Shown here: positions 41,741 to 53,100 of the stretch, one piece after another
How positions within the stretch are numbered: position 1 is the first letter of the stretch
Layout of the letters: each line of letters begins with the position of its first letter
Assembly: GCA_905221605.1 (NCBI GenBank)
Contig: CAJNDS010000435.1
Location: 341,001-405,000, forward strand
Direction of reading: 5' to 3'
DNA: 64,000 nucleotides
Source: Symbiodinium natans
Lineage: Eukaryota > Sar > Dinophyceae > Suessiales > Symbiodiniaceae
Notes under the pieces: generated by a model
Databases searched by the model: none
What the model was told of the DNA's origin: nothing
The model's input: the letters and a program-made list of their open reading frames with translations, nothing else
Made by a program: the position numbers and the translations under genes

Positions 41741-42243
41741 AGGATGAATGGTGTATCATTTGTCTTTCTTTTTACATTTCTTCATCTTGGAAGAGCTATA
41801 TCTTATGCTTCATATTTTTATAATCCAAATACTTGGTTTTCTGGAATTAGAATTAACTTCTTCTTAATGGGAGCAGCATTTATGGGTTATGTGTTACCTT
41901 TAGGACAAATGAGTTTATGAGGAGTTACAGTAATTACAAGTTTGTTATCTCCATTTCCACCTTTAATAGAATGGCTTTGTGGAGGACATTATATTTACAA
42001 TCCAACATAGAGGTTCTTTGTCTTTCATTTTCTATTTCCATTTCTTCTTTGTGCTTTTCTTCTTTTTCATATTTTTCATCTACGTTTTCTATCTGCTAAT
42101 AATCTTTTAAGGAATTCCACTAATAATAAAATAGCATTTCTCCTTTCACTATTAGTAAAGATTTCTATGGAAAGATATTAATTCTCTATCTATATCTTCC
42201 TCAAATTCATTTCGGCTTCTCTTCTTTCTCACATCCAGATAAG
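41740..42243 (+). pseudogene. cob: cob internal region, interrupted
   Basis: Plus strand: [55 protein letters not shown], an in-frame TGA at a Trp position, VITSLLSPFPPLIEWLCGGH, then RFFVFHFLFPFLLCAF and [11 protein letters not shown]. This is the cytochrome b core (heme-binding helix HLGRA, and the PLGQMS-W motif). Several stops and frame changes are present. Confidence 0.8.
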
Positions 42244-42337
42244 AAACCAAAAGCACAGATGAAAACCATTAAATCTACTGGACGTCTTAATTATAAAATA
42301 GAATGACATTGAAAGACTTCTCATAAAGTAAAATAGG

Positions 42338-42505
42338 ATGAAGATAGAAGTAAATAAGATGATGAATCCTGCATTTTTATTTGGTACAGCTTTTAACATA
42401 GCATATTGGCATAAGAAATACCATTCAGGTACTATATGTAAAGGGGTAAGTAATCCACATGCTTCTAATTTTTCTTTTATTTGGATAGGTGGTCATTTTC
42501 CTGTA
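42338..42505 (-). pseudogene. cob: cob C-terminal piece in opposite orientation
   Basis: Minus strand: [20 protein letters not shown] then [13 protein letters not shown], the PEWYF region of cytochrome b, facing the plus-strand cob piece. Fragmented and inverted gene pieces are typical of dinoflagellate mtDNA. Confidence 0.8.
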
Positions 42506-42735
42506 GACAACTTTCTATCTTTTATTCTATTATCTGTACACGCGGCAATAAGTTTATTCGTGAAGCCGCGATAATAATGATATTGTAAGGGCTTATAATT
42601 TAGTATATTTTATAAGGATTACGCATGAAAATATACTACATTACTAGCCCGTGTACTTCGTTCTCTCCATTATTGTATTTCGCGCGTCTTAAATTCCTTG
42701 CAAATACAATAATTAAGTTCACTTCGTAGTTTTAA

Positions 42736-44100
42736 CATTAACGGGGCACGTAACAAGATTTTTCGTAAACCACCACATGGGTCGGGTTGCTGATAAACAG
42801 ATGACGGAAGAGCAGCCCGTAAGCCTGCAAACGCAGCGTAAGTGACTGTGATCTTCCTGAAGCCCTATGAACGAACGGGACAAGGTTGCCGTGCCAGCAG
42901 GCGGTGCAACAACTTTTGTTGTGGCTCGTGGCGCTTGTTGCCAAGTGAAGATTGGGTAGTGGGAGCTGCCAAGAAGTCAAGAAGGCAGTGGTCAAGGGCT
43001 CTCCGAAATGTGAGGACGTTTCTCGCGACCGGAGCCCTTCACTTAACCCGTCCCAAGCGTATATCGTGTGTGGGAAACTTTAGGACTTAGTTGAAAGAGC
43101 ATTCTTCATCACGAGCTTTTTTGTGGAAGCACGATACCAACTGTCCAGGTGAAGCGCGCCAAGAATTCTAACTAAGCTTCTCCGGCATGTTGGTCTTTTA
43201 TGGTTTAAGGTAAACCAACTTTTGTGGCCCCATCCAACCCGCCTAAGCTTAGGACATCCGCTCGCGGTTTAAACCTGAGTGTCCCGAACAACTGCAAAGT
43301 GAGCAAACGTGCGACAGAAAGTGAGCGTTGCGTGAAAGTAAGATGAGACAGGGAGCGAGAATAACATGAGACAGGAAGCGAAGAGGAAAGTGAGACTGAG
43401 ACGAAAGGGTGAGGGTTATCACTTTGATCACGTTACTGCCACTTTCTAATTTTGTTCTCACTTGTCCGCGCGGTTTCACGCGGTTTCTCAGACTTAGCAG
43501 GGCCCCCAGAGCTGCTTTAGGGCTTAGGGGTTCGGGGAGGGTTTGCAGGGGTTAGGGGGGATGGCGCTAAATCAGGATACCTCACATGGATATTTTGTAT
43601 GATACCTAGAACTCTCCCCCCGCAAGCTCAACTTTTTCGCGGGTTAATGGGCCCGATCCTATGCCCAAAACTCCGAAGATCCCCAAGACCAATAATATCC
43701 CATGGCCAGGGACTTCTTGGCCCACAGTTGGTGACGAAGTCCGGGCGAGCGGGCGGCAGAAGAAGGGGTTTGGTGCATTTTGTGTTTTAAGGGTTTGAGG
43801 CCCAATCGGCTCGAAGGAAGACGCCAGAACCCGAAACCGTCAACCCCTAACGCTAGGGACTTGCTGTTTCTTCTGACAGTCTGAGGTCAAGGTTCTGCCC
43901 CTTCCTTGTTGTGTGACAAACTTTACTCAGGTGGTTTTCATGTTTAGGGTGCCTAGCCCTCGCAGGCCCTAGATGGCCCTAGCACAGATCCTGTTCCGTA
44001 TTTTTCAAACTCCCCAACAAGTTCCAACACCACCACATGCACGAACCCCACAGCCTGACCTGTAATCCCACAGCCTAAACCGTTTCTGTTGCGGACATCA
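42736..44100. other. Gap right of the mitochondrial segment; no gene recognised
   Basis: Contains a GA-rich stretch (43290-43420, GTGAG/AGTGAGC words). No XPC-binding, UBA or other expected continuation of gene 4 could be found. Confidence 0.5.
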
Positions 44101-44101
44101 G

Positions 44102-44194
44102 GGGCTGCTCTGGGTTGTCTTCGCATGTACGGGCAAGTGGGTTAGCCCCAAGATCCTGGATCGGGAGGACCTTAGTCTTTTGAAGAACCTCCCG
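44102..44194 (+). CDS. Gene 5 exon: segment before the thioredoxin fold
   Basis: CATCAG|GGGCTG…CTCCCG|GTAAGG, 31 codons: GLLWVVFACTGKWVSPKILD then REDLSLLKNLP. Strong GTAAGG donor, phase 0 at both ends. No domain recognised. Precedes a perfect TTTAGGG array. Confidence 0.55.
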
Positions 44195-47100
44195 GTAAGG
44201 CCACAGCCCACCGCTCAAGCCTTGTCCGGTGCCTCCGTTGCCGGGCCCTCAGAATGGTTTAGGGTTTAGGGTTTAGGGTTTAGGGTTTAGGGTCTAGGGT
44301 TTAGGGTTTAGGGTTTAGGGTTTAGGGTTTAGGGTTTAGGGGGGCGGGGTGGGGGTAGGGGGGGGCGGGGGAGGTGTTAAGATTTTTGGAGTTGCATGCC
44401 ATCCTTCCAGTTTGGAAATGGGCAGTTTTCTAAGGCTCCATTTTGTGGGTCCTTGATATCGAGGTGCCGCACTATATCGAGACCCCAAAGAAGGACCCGA
44501 TTCAAAAATGGCTTCTTTCAGCAAATGACCCTCGGCGCCTCAAAGGGCTGTGGAACTTCTAGATTGCACCGAACATGACAAAAGAGGCGCAAGATTCAAT
44601 TGAACTGACAAGAAAGCAATTGCAGATGCAAAAAGGTGAAAAGAACTGATATCCGTTTCATTAGAATTATCCCTAATCCCCCAACCCTAAACCCTAGACC
44701 CTAAACCCGAAACCCTGAATCCTAACCCCAAACTTTCCCTAACCCCTAAACCCCAAAACCCCAAAACCCCAAAACCCCAAAACCCCAAAACCCCTAAACC
44801 CCTAAACCCCAAAACCCCTAAACCCCAAAACCCCAAAACCGCAAAACCCCAAAGCCCCTAAACCCCCAAACCCCTAAGCCCCAAAACCCCAAAACCCCAA
44901 AACCCCTAAACCCCCAAACCCCTAAGCCCCTAAACCCCTAAACCCTAAACCCCTAAACCCTAAACCTTAAGCTCTACCCCGTAAACCCTAAACCCTACAC
45001 CGCCCCCCCCCCCCCCAAAAAAAAAAAAAAACCTTTAGAGATTCCTGAGGTGGCCCTGTACTTCTCGGCCCACTGGTGCCCGCCGTGCTCGCTCCTCAAA
45101 GGAACTTCGGGTTTAGGGCTTCGGGCTTAGGGTTTTGGGCTTAGGGTTTCGGGCTTAGGGTTTAGGGTTAGGGTCTAGGGCTTAGGGCTTAGGGTTTAGG
45201 GCTAGGGTCTAGGGTTGAGGATAGAATCCCTAAGCCCCAACAGCGGCCAGAAAGCCCTCCGAGAAAGGCCTCGGTACCCTTCAGAATGCCAGATGTAACT
45301 CTAAACCTACCCCAGTGCTCCCTGCTGAGGTTCATGGGTACGTAGAAGTAGGGTTATAGGTAGGGTATTTATACTTATATGCAGCTGGTTCTGACCTTGT
45401 TTCGGGTACTTATAACCCCACTAACAAGTACGCCTGAGCCTCCAAGTAAGCCCTCCAGGCAGAGCCTTCACGCCAAAGCTGGCCTACGCCCTTCGCGATG
45501 GGCACCCGCCGAAGCCTTGCAAAGGGCGGGAGAGGGCTTTCGGGGTTTTATACGATTTGAGTGTACAAGATACTCTTCGAGTAGGGTAGCCGGCGCATGG
45601 TTCTCGAGTACGTTTTGTGTAGTTTTTTGCAGTGAGCTCTAATATGTTTCATTGATTTTAGTACAGCCTGGTTCGCTTCAGGGTTGGAGGCTGTTTCGGG
45701 CTTGAGGCTGTTTAGGTTTCTGGAGTTTGCGGGTCTTTGGGGCTGCCAGTTTCGGCCCGAGTTGTGAGCCGGAAGTGGCTCTGCTTACATGTGCTTTTTG
45801 GGTTCGTGGTGGTCGGACCTGCAGGTTCAGCTTTGAGAACCCCTAAACTCTAGCCCTAGAACCCTTGAAGCCCAAACCAAACCCTCAAATACCTTAAGCG
45901 GCCTCAAAACCTGTTCATCCTGGCCCCAAGAGCCCACACCCTGCCCTTACCCTCAACTCCTCAGCCCTAATCAAATTCTTCCCCCGAAGCCCGAAAGCCC
46001 TAAGCTTTTCAACCCTAAACCCTATACCCCAAAACCCTTTCCCTTAAACCCGAAGGACTTGAAAAAACCCTACACCCAAAATCTAAATCCTCTCCCTAAA
46101 CCCGAGCCTAAAACCCAGACCCCAAAAACCGAAACCTTTGCCCCTAAACCCGAAAGCCCTAGCCTTCAACCCCTACACCCCAAAACCCTAAACCCGAAAG
46201 CCCTGAACCTTAACCCCCTACAGGAACTCTTCCCCCAAAACCCGAAAGCCCGAAACCCTATACCCAAAACCTTAAACCAAACACGAAAGCCACCTAGACC
46301 ACACACCTTTTCACCTGAAACCCCAAGCCCTAATACCCTAAACCCTACACACCAAAACCCTAAACCCCTAAACCCGGAAGCCCTAAACCCACAGCCCTAA
46401 TTGAACTCTTCCCCCCAAGCCCGAAAGCCCTAAACCCAAATCCTTATACCCTATAACCTTAAACCCCTCAACCCGAAAGCCGTAACCCCTAAACCCTACA
46501 CCCCGAAAGCCCTAGGCCCTAAACCCGAAAACCCTAAACCTGTTCGCCCTAAGCCGGGAAGCCCTAACCCTAAGCCTTTGCACCCCAAGCCTTTGCGCCC
46601 TAAACCCGAAAGCCCTACACCCAAAACCCTACACCCCAAAAGCCCTAAACCCTATCACCCATCACTAAACCCTAAACCCTAAACCCTAAACCCTAAGCCC
46701 TAAACCCTAAACCCTAAACCCCTAAGCCCCGACTGATTCCATCTGAGTCCCAGGCAGCTGAAGGTGGTCTTTGTTTCCAGCGACAGCTGCGCGGTGGCAT
46801 GAGCCTTCAGGTTCAGGGTTCAGGGTTCAGGGTTTAGGGTTTAGGGTTTAGGGTTTAGGGTTTAGGGTTTGGGGTTTAGGGTTTTGGGTTTAACAGGGTT
46901 TAGGGTCCAGGGTTCACGGTTTAGGGTTTAGGGTCCTCAGCATCGTCTCCTCGACGACATCCAACGCATAGGCCGAGAGCACCCCAAACTTGGTTCCGAC
47001 CAGTTATGTCTTGAGTTGTCTCTCCTTCTCCCTCCCTCCCTTTCTCTCTCTTTCTCTCTATCTTTTGTTTCTTCTCTCTCTTTCTCTCTCTTTTTCTCTC

Positions 47101-50100
47101 TGTCTCCTAACCCGACATGACCCATCCAAGTACTAGGGACAGGGAGTTAAGTTCTCTAGGGATCCAGGCCGTCGAGGCTTCTTGCCATTCCAGGGTTCCG
47201 AACTCTGGGCAACAGCAGCTCGCCCCAAACTCCCCAGCGATGTGATGTGCTGTACGACGGTCGGTGCGTTATTCAGCCCCTGATCCTACCTCTCCCGCCT
47301 ACGAAGACCCCGAAAGCCCCCATGCCTTACGACGCAGAGCCACGAACTGCCCTACAACCTATGCCCTAAACCCTAATCCTTGAGCCGTAACGCCGCAGAA
47401 AATGAGCATCCGAGGAGACCAGGCCTCCTTCGACTCGTGCCCTCCGGTGAAGAGGGGGGGGGGATGGGGGGGAGGGAGGAGCTGTTCATCCAAATGTTGG
47501 CAATGGAGGTGGAGGTGGGAAGAAGAGGAGTTGAAGTTGAAAGTCCCAGCTTGTCTTGAATGTTAGCTTGCAAGTAGAATGTCTGCCGCCGTCCCATGAG
47601 AGATGGAAGTTGAGATATCCGCCTTGCTGGCCTACGCCTCAGTGCAGGTACTATGCAGAGATGCCTTGGTTGCACCGGGCTTAGTGGGCAAGCAGTTGAG
47701 GCTTTAGGGTTTAGGGAGGGGGTTTTGAGACAGTGGAACGCACTGAGGTCTCGAGGGCGTAGGGTATGCTGGATTGGGTGGCGGTGACGGCTAGGCGTTC
47801 AGTCCTTTCGCTGGCTCGGCTTCCCCTCAAGCTGCGCATGGAATTCCTCCCATCCTTTCAGCATTCCCAGTTGTCAGCATGGTTACCCTCCTAAGCCTTT
47901 AACCCAAAACTCTCAAGACCCTTAACCCTACCCCAACCCGAAGCCACGTCTTTTTGAAGTCAGGGCCCTGCCCTTCGGGTCCATGCAGAAAGAAATGCTC
48001 GGCATGACATACCAGGCCTGAAGTTGGCGTGTCTCGTTGTCGCTATGTGGGGGCCGTTGATGTGCACACACGCACACATCTTATATGCATGCATCTATAT
48101 TTATAATACACATACATATGTATATATATATATGTATGTATATATGTATGGATCGCAGTTGCGCTGCACGCTGCATGCTTCGTGTGCATCTAAAATTTGT
48201 GGCCTAAGCCCCGCTCTAATACACCTTCCAAGGCGCCTGGAAGATCAAGCTTCCCCCTTACAAAACAACCCTTAAACCATCCTGGGCAACCCTGAACCCG
48301 AAACCCTAAACCCTAAACCCTAAACCCTAAACCCTTAACCCTTAACCTTAAACCCTGAGCCCTAAACCCCAAACCCTAACCTGGCAGGTGAAAGGAATCC
48401 CATCCTTGGTCATCTTGGATGGCACTACGGGGCGTCCCGTCCTCGGATGGTCTTGGCTTTCGGGCTAAACCCTAAACCCTCAACGGTTCTAAACCCTAAA
48501 CCCTAAACCCTAAACCCTAAACCCTAAACCCTAAACCCTAAACCCTAAACCCTAAACCCTAAACCCTAAACCCTAAACCCTAAACCCTAAACCCTAAACC
48601 CTAAACCCGAAACCCTAAACCCTAAACCCTACACCCTAAACCCTAAACCCTAAACCCTAAACCCCAAACCCTAAACCCTAAACCCTGAACCTGAAACCCT
48701 CCGAAGCCCGAAACCCTAAACCCTAAACCCTAAACCCTAAACCCTAAACCCTAAACCCTAAACCCTGCAGGTTTGAAGCAGTTCCAGGGAGGGGACACGG
48801 CTTCTTCCAGGGGTTGAGGGTGTGGGGGTTAGGTTGCTCGACAGCTTGGTGTGCCATACTGCTTGCGCCTGAGCACGAACCTTCGCCAAGACCTCAGTCC
48901 GTGAACCCTGAGCTGCAAGCTTGGCAAATTGAAACAGCAAACCGGAACCCTAAACCCAAACCCTAAACCCTAAAACCCTAAAACCCTAAAACCCTAAAAC
49001 CTAAAACCCAAAACCCCCCAACCCCAAAACCCGAACGCCCCAACACCCCTACACCCGAAAAACCCTAAGCCCTAACACCCTAACACCCTGATACCCCAAA
49101 ACCCTAACACCCTAACACGCTGATACCCCAAAACCCTAACACCCTAACACCCTGATACCCCAAAACCCAATACCCTAACACCCTGATACCCCAAAACCCT
49201 AACACCCTAACCCCTTACACCCCAAAACCCTAACCCTAACACACCAAAACCCTAACACCCCAAAACCCTAACACCCTAAGGCCGAGATCCCCAAAAAGAG
49301 CCCTAACCCAAATTCTGTATGGGCGCCGCCAAGAACTCATCTCCGCCGATGGGCGCAGCGATGTGGCCCGACTCAGCTCGCCAGTTAGGGTTTAGGGTTT
49401 AGGGTTTGGGGTTTGGGGTTTGGGGTTTGTTGTTTTTGGGTTTAGGGTCTTGGTGGGGCAGACGGACTGATGAAGTCAGGGTTTAGGGTCTAGGGCTTAG
49501 GTGTTAGGGTTTAGGATTTAAGTGACATCACCCCAAGCACAACCCAGGGAGCTGCGGCATAGGGCTTCAGGGGTTTGTGGTTTAGTAATGCGGGGCCGTT
49601 GCATCGGGTACCCAACCGGGCCCCTGACGTCGAGAATCCCCCCTGATGTGGCCGACGACTGGTGCACCGGCTGCCTACGAAGTCACTTCCGCCCTCTTTC
49701 TTTTCTCAACGAAGTGCCTGCGAGGCACCTTCAAGTGCTTCCTCTGCTTCCAGACACTCATCTCCATGCCCTGAAGCTCGCCAATCCCCCTGGAGACCTA
49801 GAGCCATACCTTCCAAAAGCCCTCGGCCCTAAGTCGCCCTGTACCCAAACCTCCCTAACCCAAAGCCCCAAGAGCCTTGGAAACCCTAAACCCTAAACCC
49901 TAAACCCCAAACCCCAAACCCTAAACCCTAAACCCTAAACCCTAAACCCCACACCCTAAACCCTAAATACTAAATACTAAACCCTAAACCCTAACCCCGA
50001 ACCTCAAGCATCCTAAGAGCTGGCCTGACTCGAGGTGATGAACTGCAACTTCAGCGTCGACATGTGCCTGCAGCGTTGGGGAGCCGGGGCTCCTCGGGGG

Positions 50101-53100
50101 GTTTAGGGTTTAGGGGTTTAGGGTTCAGGGTTTCGGGTTTGGGGGTTTTGTAGGGTTTGTGGTTTTAGGGTTTAGGGGGGTTTAGGGGTTTAGGGGTTTC
50201 GGAGTTTAGGGGTTTAGGGTTTAGGGTTTAGGGGGGTTTTGGGGTATTGGGAGGTGGGCCGGGGGGGCGGGGGGCCGGGGTGGTCACGGGGTGGGGGGGA
50301 TGGATGGGGCCCGGACCCCCCCACCCCGTGACCACCCCAGATCGCCCGAAAGGCCAGAGGAGTGGGAGCGGGAGCTTCTGGGCTGGAGGATGTCAAAGCT
50401 GGATGGATCGCCCTTCTTGTGTAGGATTTAGGGCTTGGGAGAGCGGGATTTTTTCTCTTAATTTTTCGGTTTTATTTTCTTCATTTTTTTCCGTTGGGTT
50501 TGTTTTCTTGGTTTTTCCCAGGAAAAAGCTACATTCCCTCAATATTTTCATAGGATTCATACTACTTTTCGTAGGATTTCTTATTATCTAAGGGTGGGTT
50601 TCAACAAGATTCATAGGTTTTGAAGCACGCTTTTAGGACCACGTACAACCCCCCCAACCCGACCCTAAATCCTAAAATGCTATGGGTCCGCATGGAGGGC
50701 TCAGGGCCTCGAAGCCCTGCAAAAGTTAGTTACACAACCCTAAAACTCTTAGGTCCTGAAGCTTTGCGACCCGGAACCCAAAACCCTTGAAACCTCAACC
50801 TCCTACAGTAACCAGCCCCAAACCCTCAAACCCCCTCCGAAGCCCATGACACCCCTAAACCCCGCAATCCCTGTATAACCCTAACCCAAAACCCCAAGGC
50901 CTAAACCTTGGATCCTTATGGTCCTCAAGCCCTCTGCCTTGAAGCCCGCGATGCAACATGAAGCCCTCGCTCGTTTGCCCAGAGGTCACCCCCGCCCCGG
51001 CCGCGCCGGCAGCCCCCGAGGCGCGTTCAGGGGTTCAGGGGTTCAGGGGTTCATGGTTTAGGGTTTGGCGTTTAGTGTTTAGGGTTTGGTGTTTAAGGTT
51101 TAGGGTTTGGGGTTTGGCGTTTAGGGTTTAGGGTTTGGGGTTTGGGTTTTGGTTTAGGGTTTATCGTTTAGGGTTCAGGGTTTAGGCTTTAGGATCCAGG
51201 GGGTTCAGGAATTCGGCATGCAGGGATGTCGACGCTGCCCTCAAATATGGCCTGCAACCCTGCCCCAATATGAAGCCCCCTCCTCACCCCCGGAACAGCA
51301 GCATAACATGATGCGGGGGGTTGTTTTTTCGTTTAGGGTGTTTAACTGTTGGGACTTAGGTCTTTTTGGGTTTGTTACTCGGAGACCCTTAAGCCTTCAA
51401 CCCTCAACCCTGAGCCCTCCCTCGGGTTATGGGTGGGGGGGCTTAGGGATTTAGGGTTTAGGGGTTTCCTGGTCTTAAACGCACCCATCTGGAACCCTAA
51501 ACCCCAAACCCTAGCCCCTAACCCCTAACCCCGAAACCCTAAACCCTAAACCCTAAACCCTAAACCTGAAACCCTAAACCCTAAACCCCTACACCCATAA
51601 ACCCAAAACCCTAAGCCGCCACTCCGAGGCGAAGCCGAAAGCGGAAGAGGGTCCTCCGAAGAAGGCCTGGCCTCAGCCTTTGCCACCCTCTTGGGACTTC
51701 GTGAAAAAGAGCTGTCGTTTTTGGGGGATCAGACCCCAAGCCCCAAACCCTGAAGTTTCAGGGTTTAGGGTTCGGAGTCCCAGAACCCTTCGGGTTCCGG
51801 GGCCCCAGCCTAAAACGACGGCTCTCGCGAGGCGCTCCCGGTGGCCTTGCCCATCGACGAGTCGATCGCCGAGGTTGGGGTTGCTGTCCTGGGCTCTAGA
51901 ACCCACAGGCCTAGAACCGCAAAGCCCCTTTTGAAGCCCTGAAAGCGTGGAGGCTTCAGACTCTCAGCCCTCCCCAAGTAGGGACTTGTCTGGGGCTGGT
52001 CTGGTATGAGCCTGCTGGTCTTGCTTTCGGTATTCAGGTTCAATCACACGTCAAACAAAGGCAACAAGCAGAAGACGTCGACTCAGGGTTTTGAGTGCGT
52101 GCCTTGAGCCGTACACTACAAAATACAATTCTACAGTTTCGTTACCTTTTTATGCTGCCAGAAAAATGCTTCATTTTATGTGACACGTAGCGCATTTTTG
52201 TCAATTTCTCGTACATTTTCAAATGTGTTCATGAAACAACCTGAAAATCCGTACATTTTCGTACATTTTTTCGAAATACAGTTTCGTTACTTTTTGGTGC
52301 TGTTAAAGAATTTCTCAAATCCCATCAACCCTAAGGAACCTTTGAAAAGACCCTATTTTAGAGAGCTGCCCATATACGACAATAGAGACCATGCATCTAG
52401 GGCTTCCTCCGAGGGTGTTGGGTCCACGCGAACCGACGCACCGATACGACTGCCCAAACAGACGCTCTAAACCTCCACCTGGAACCCCGCACTTTGAACC
52501 CCTAAACCCTAAACCCTAAACCCTAAACCCTAAACCCTAAACCCTAAACCCTGAACCCTAAACCCTAAACCCTAAACCCGAAACCCTAAACCCTAAACCC
52601 GAAACCCTAAACCCTAAAGCCTAAGCCCTAAACCCTAAACCCTAAACTCTACACCCTAAACCCTAAGCCCTGAACCCTAAGTCTTCAAGAAAGACGAAGA
52701 AGAGACCGGTGCAGCGGCAGGGCGCCTTGGAGCGGGTGGCGGATGAGCCGTACGAGGTTTCACCTGCCAGAGATTTCGGGTTTTGTGGTTTAGGGGCTTT
52801 CTACTTCGTTTCTACTGTTGCTACTTTTTTCAGCACAGTTATTCAGCCATTCTCATCATGAATAGTCGTGCTGCTACTTCTACAAAGCTGCTACGGCTAC
52901 TGTTGCTGCTACTGCTGCTACTGCTACTACTGCTACTGCTGGGTTTGTTTGGGGTGCAGATTCCAGGCTCAGGGCTTAGGGTTTATAGGTTTATGGTTTA
53001 GGGTCGGGTTCAGTCTTTCCTTTTCCTGTGTGTTTCCATCCCAACCCTTTCTCCTCCAACTACAGTCCCGTGGGGGTGCTGGGGAGGTTCTGCGGATTCG

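Larger units (their letters stand above)
40370..42735. mobile_element. Mitochondrial-derived segment (NUMT-like), AT-rich
   Basis: Composition drops sharply to A+T-rich, and the segment contains cox1 and cob pieces, GCGAAGCGAATGAG-type short palindromic words, and no telomeric repeats. Edges are approximate: the left edge follows a TTTAGGG patch (40318-40345); the right edge is near the GGGGCACGTAAC at about 42735. Because it is flanked on both sides by nuclear sequence with telomere-repeat introns, it is most simply a nuclear insertion of mtDNA, although a chimeric assembly join is possible. Confidence 0.75.

Noticed and set aside
46059-46400. 113-codon frame (Pro/Asn/Leu-rich)
   Set aside because: Translation of degenerate CCCTAAA-type repeats.
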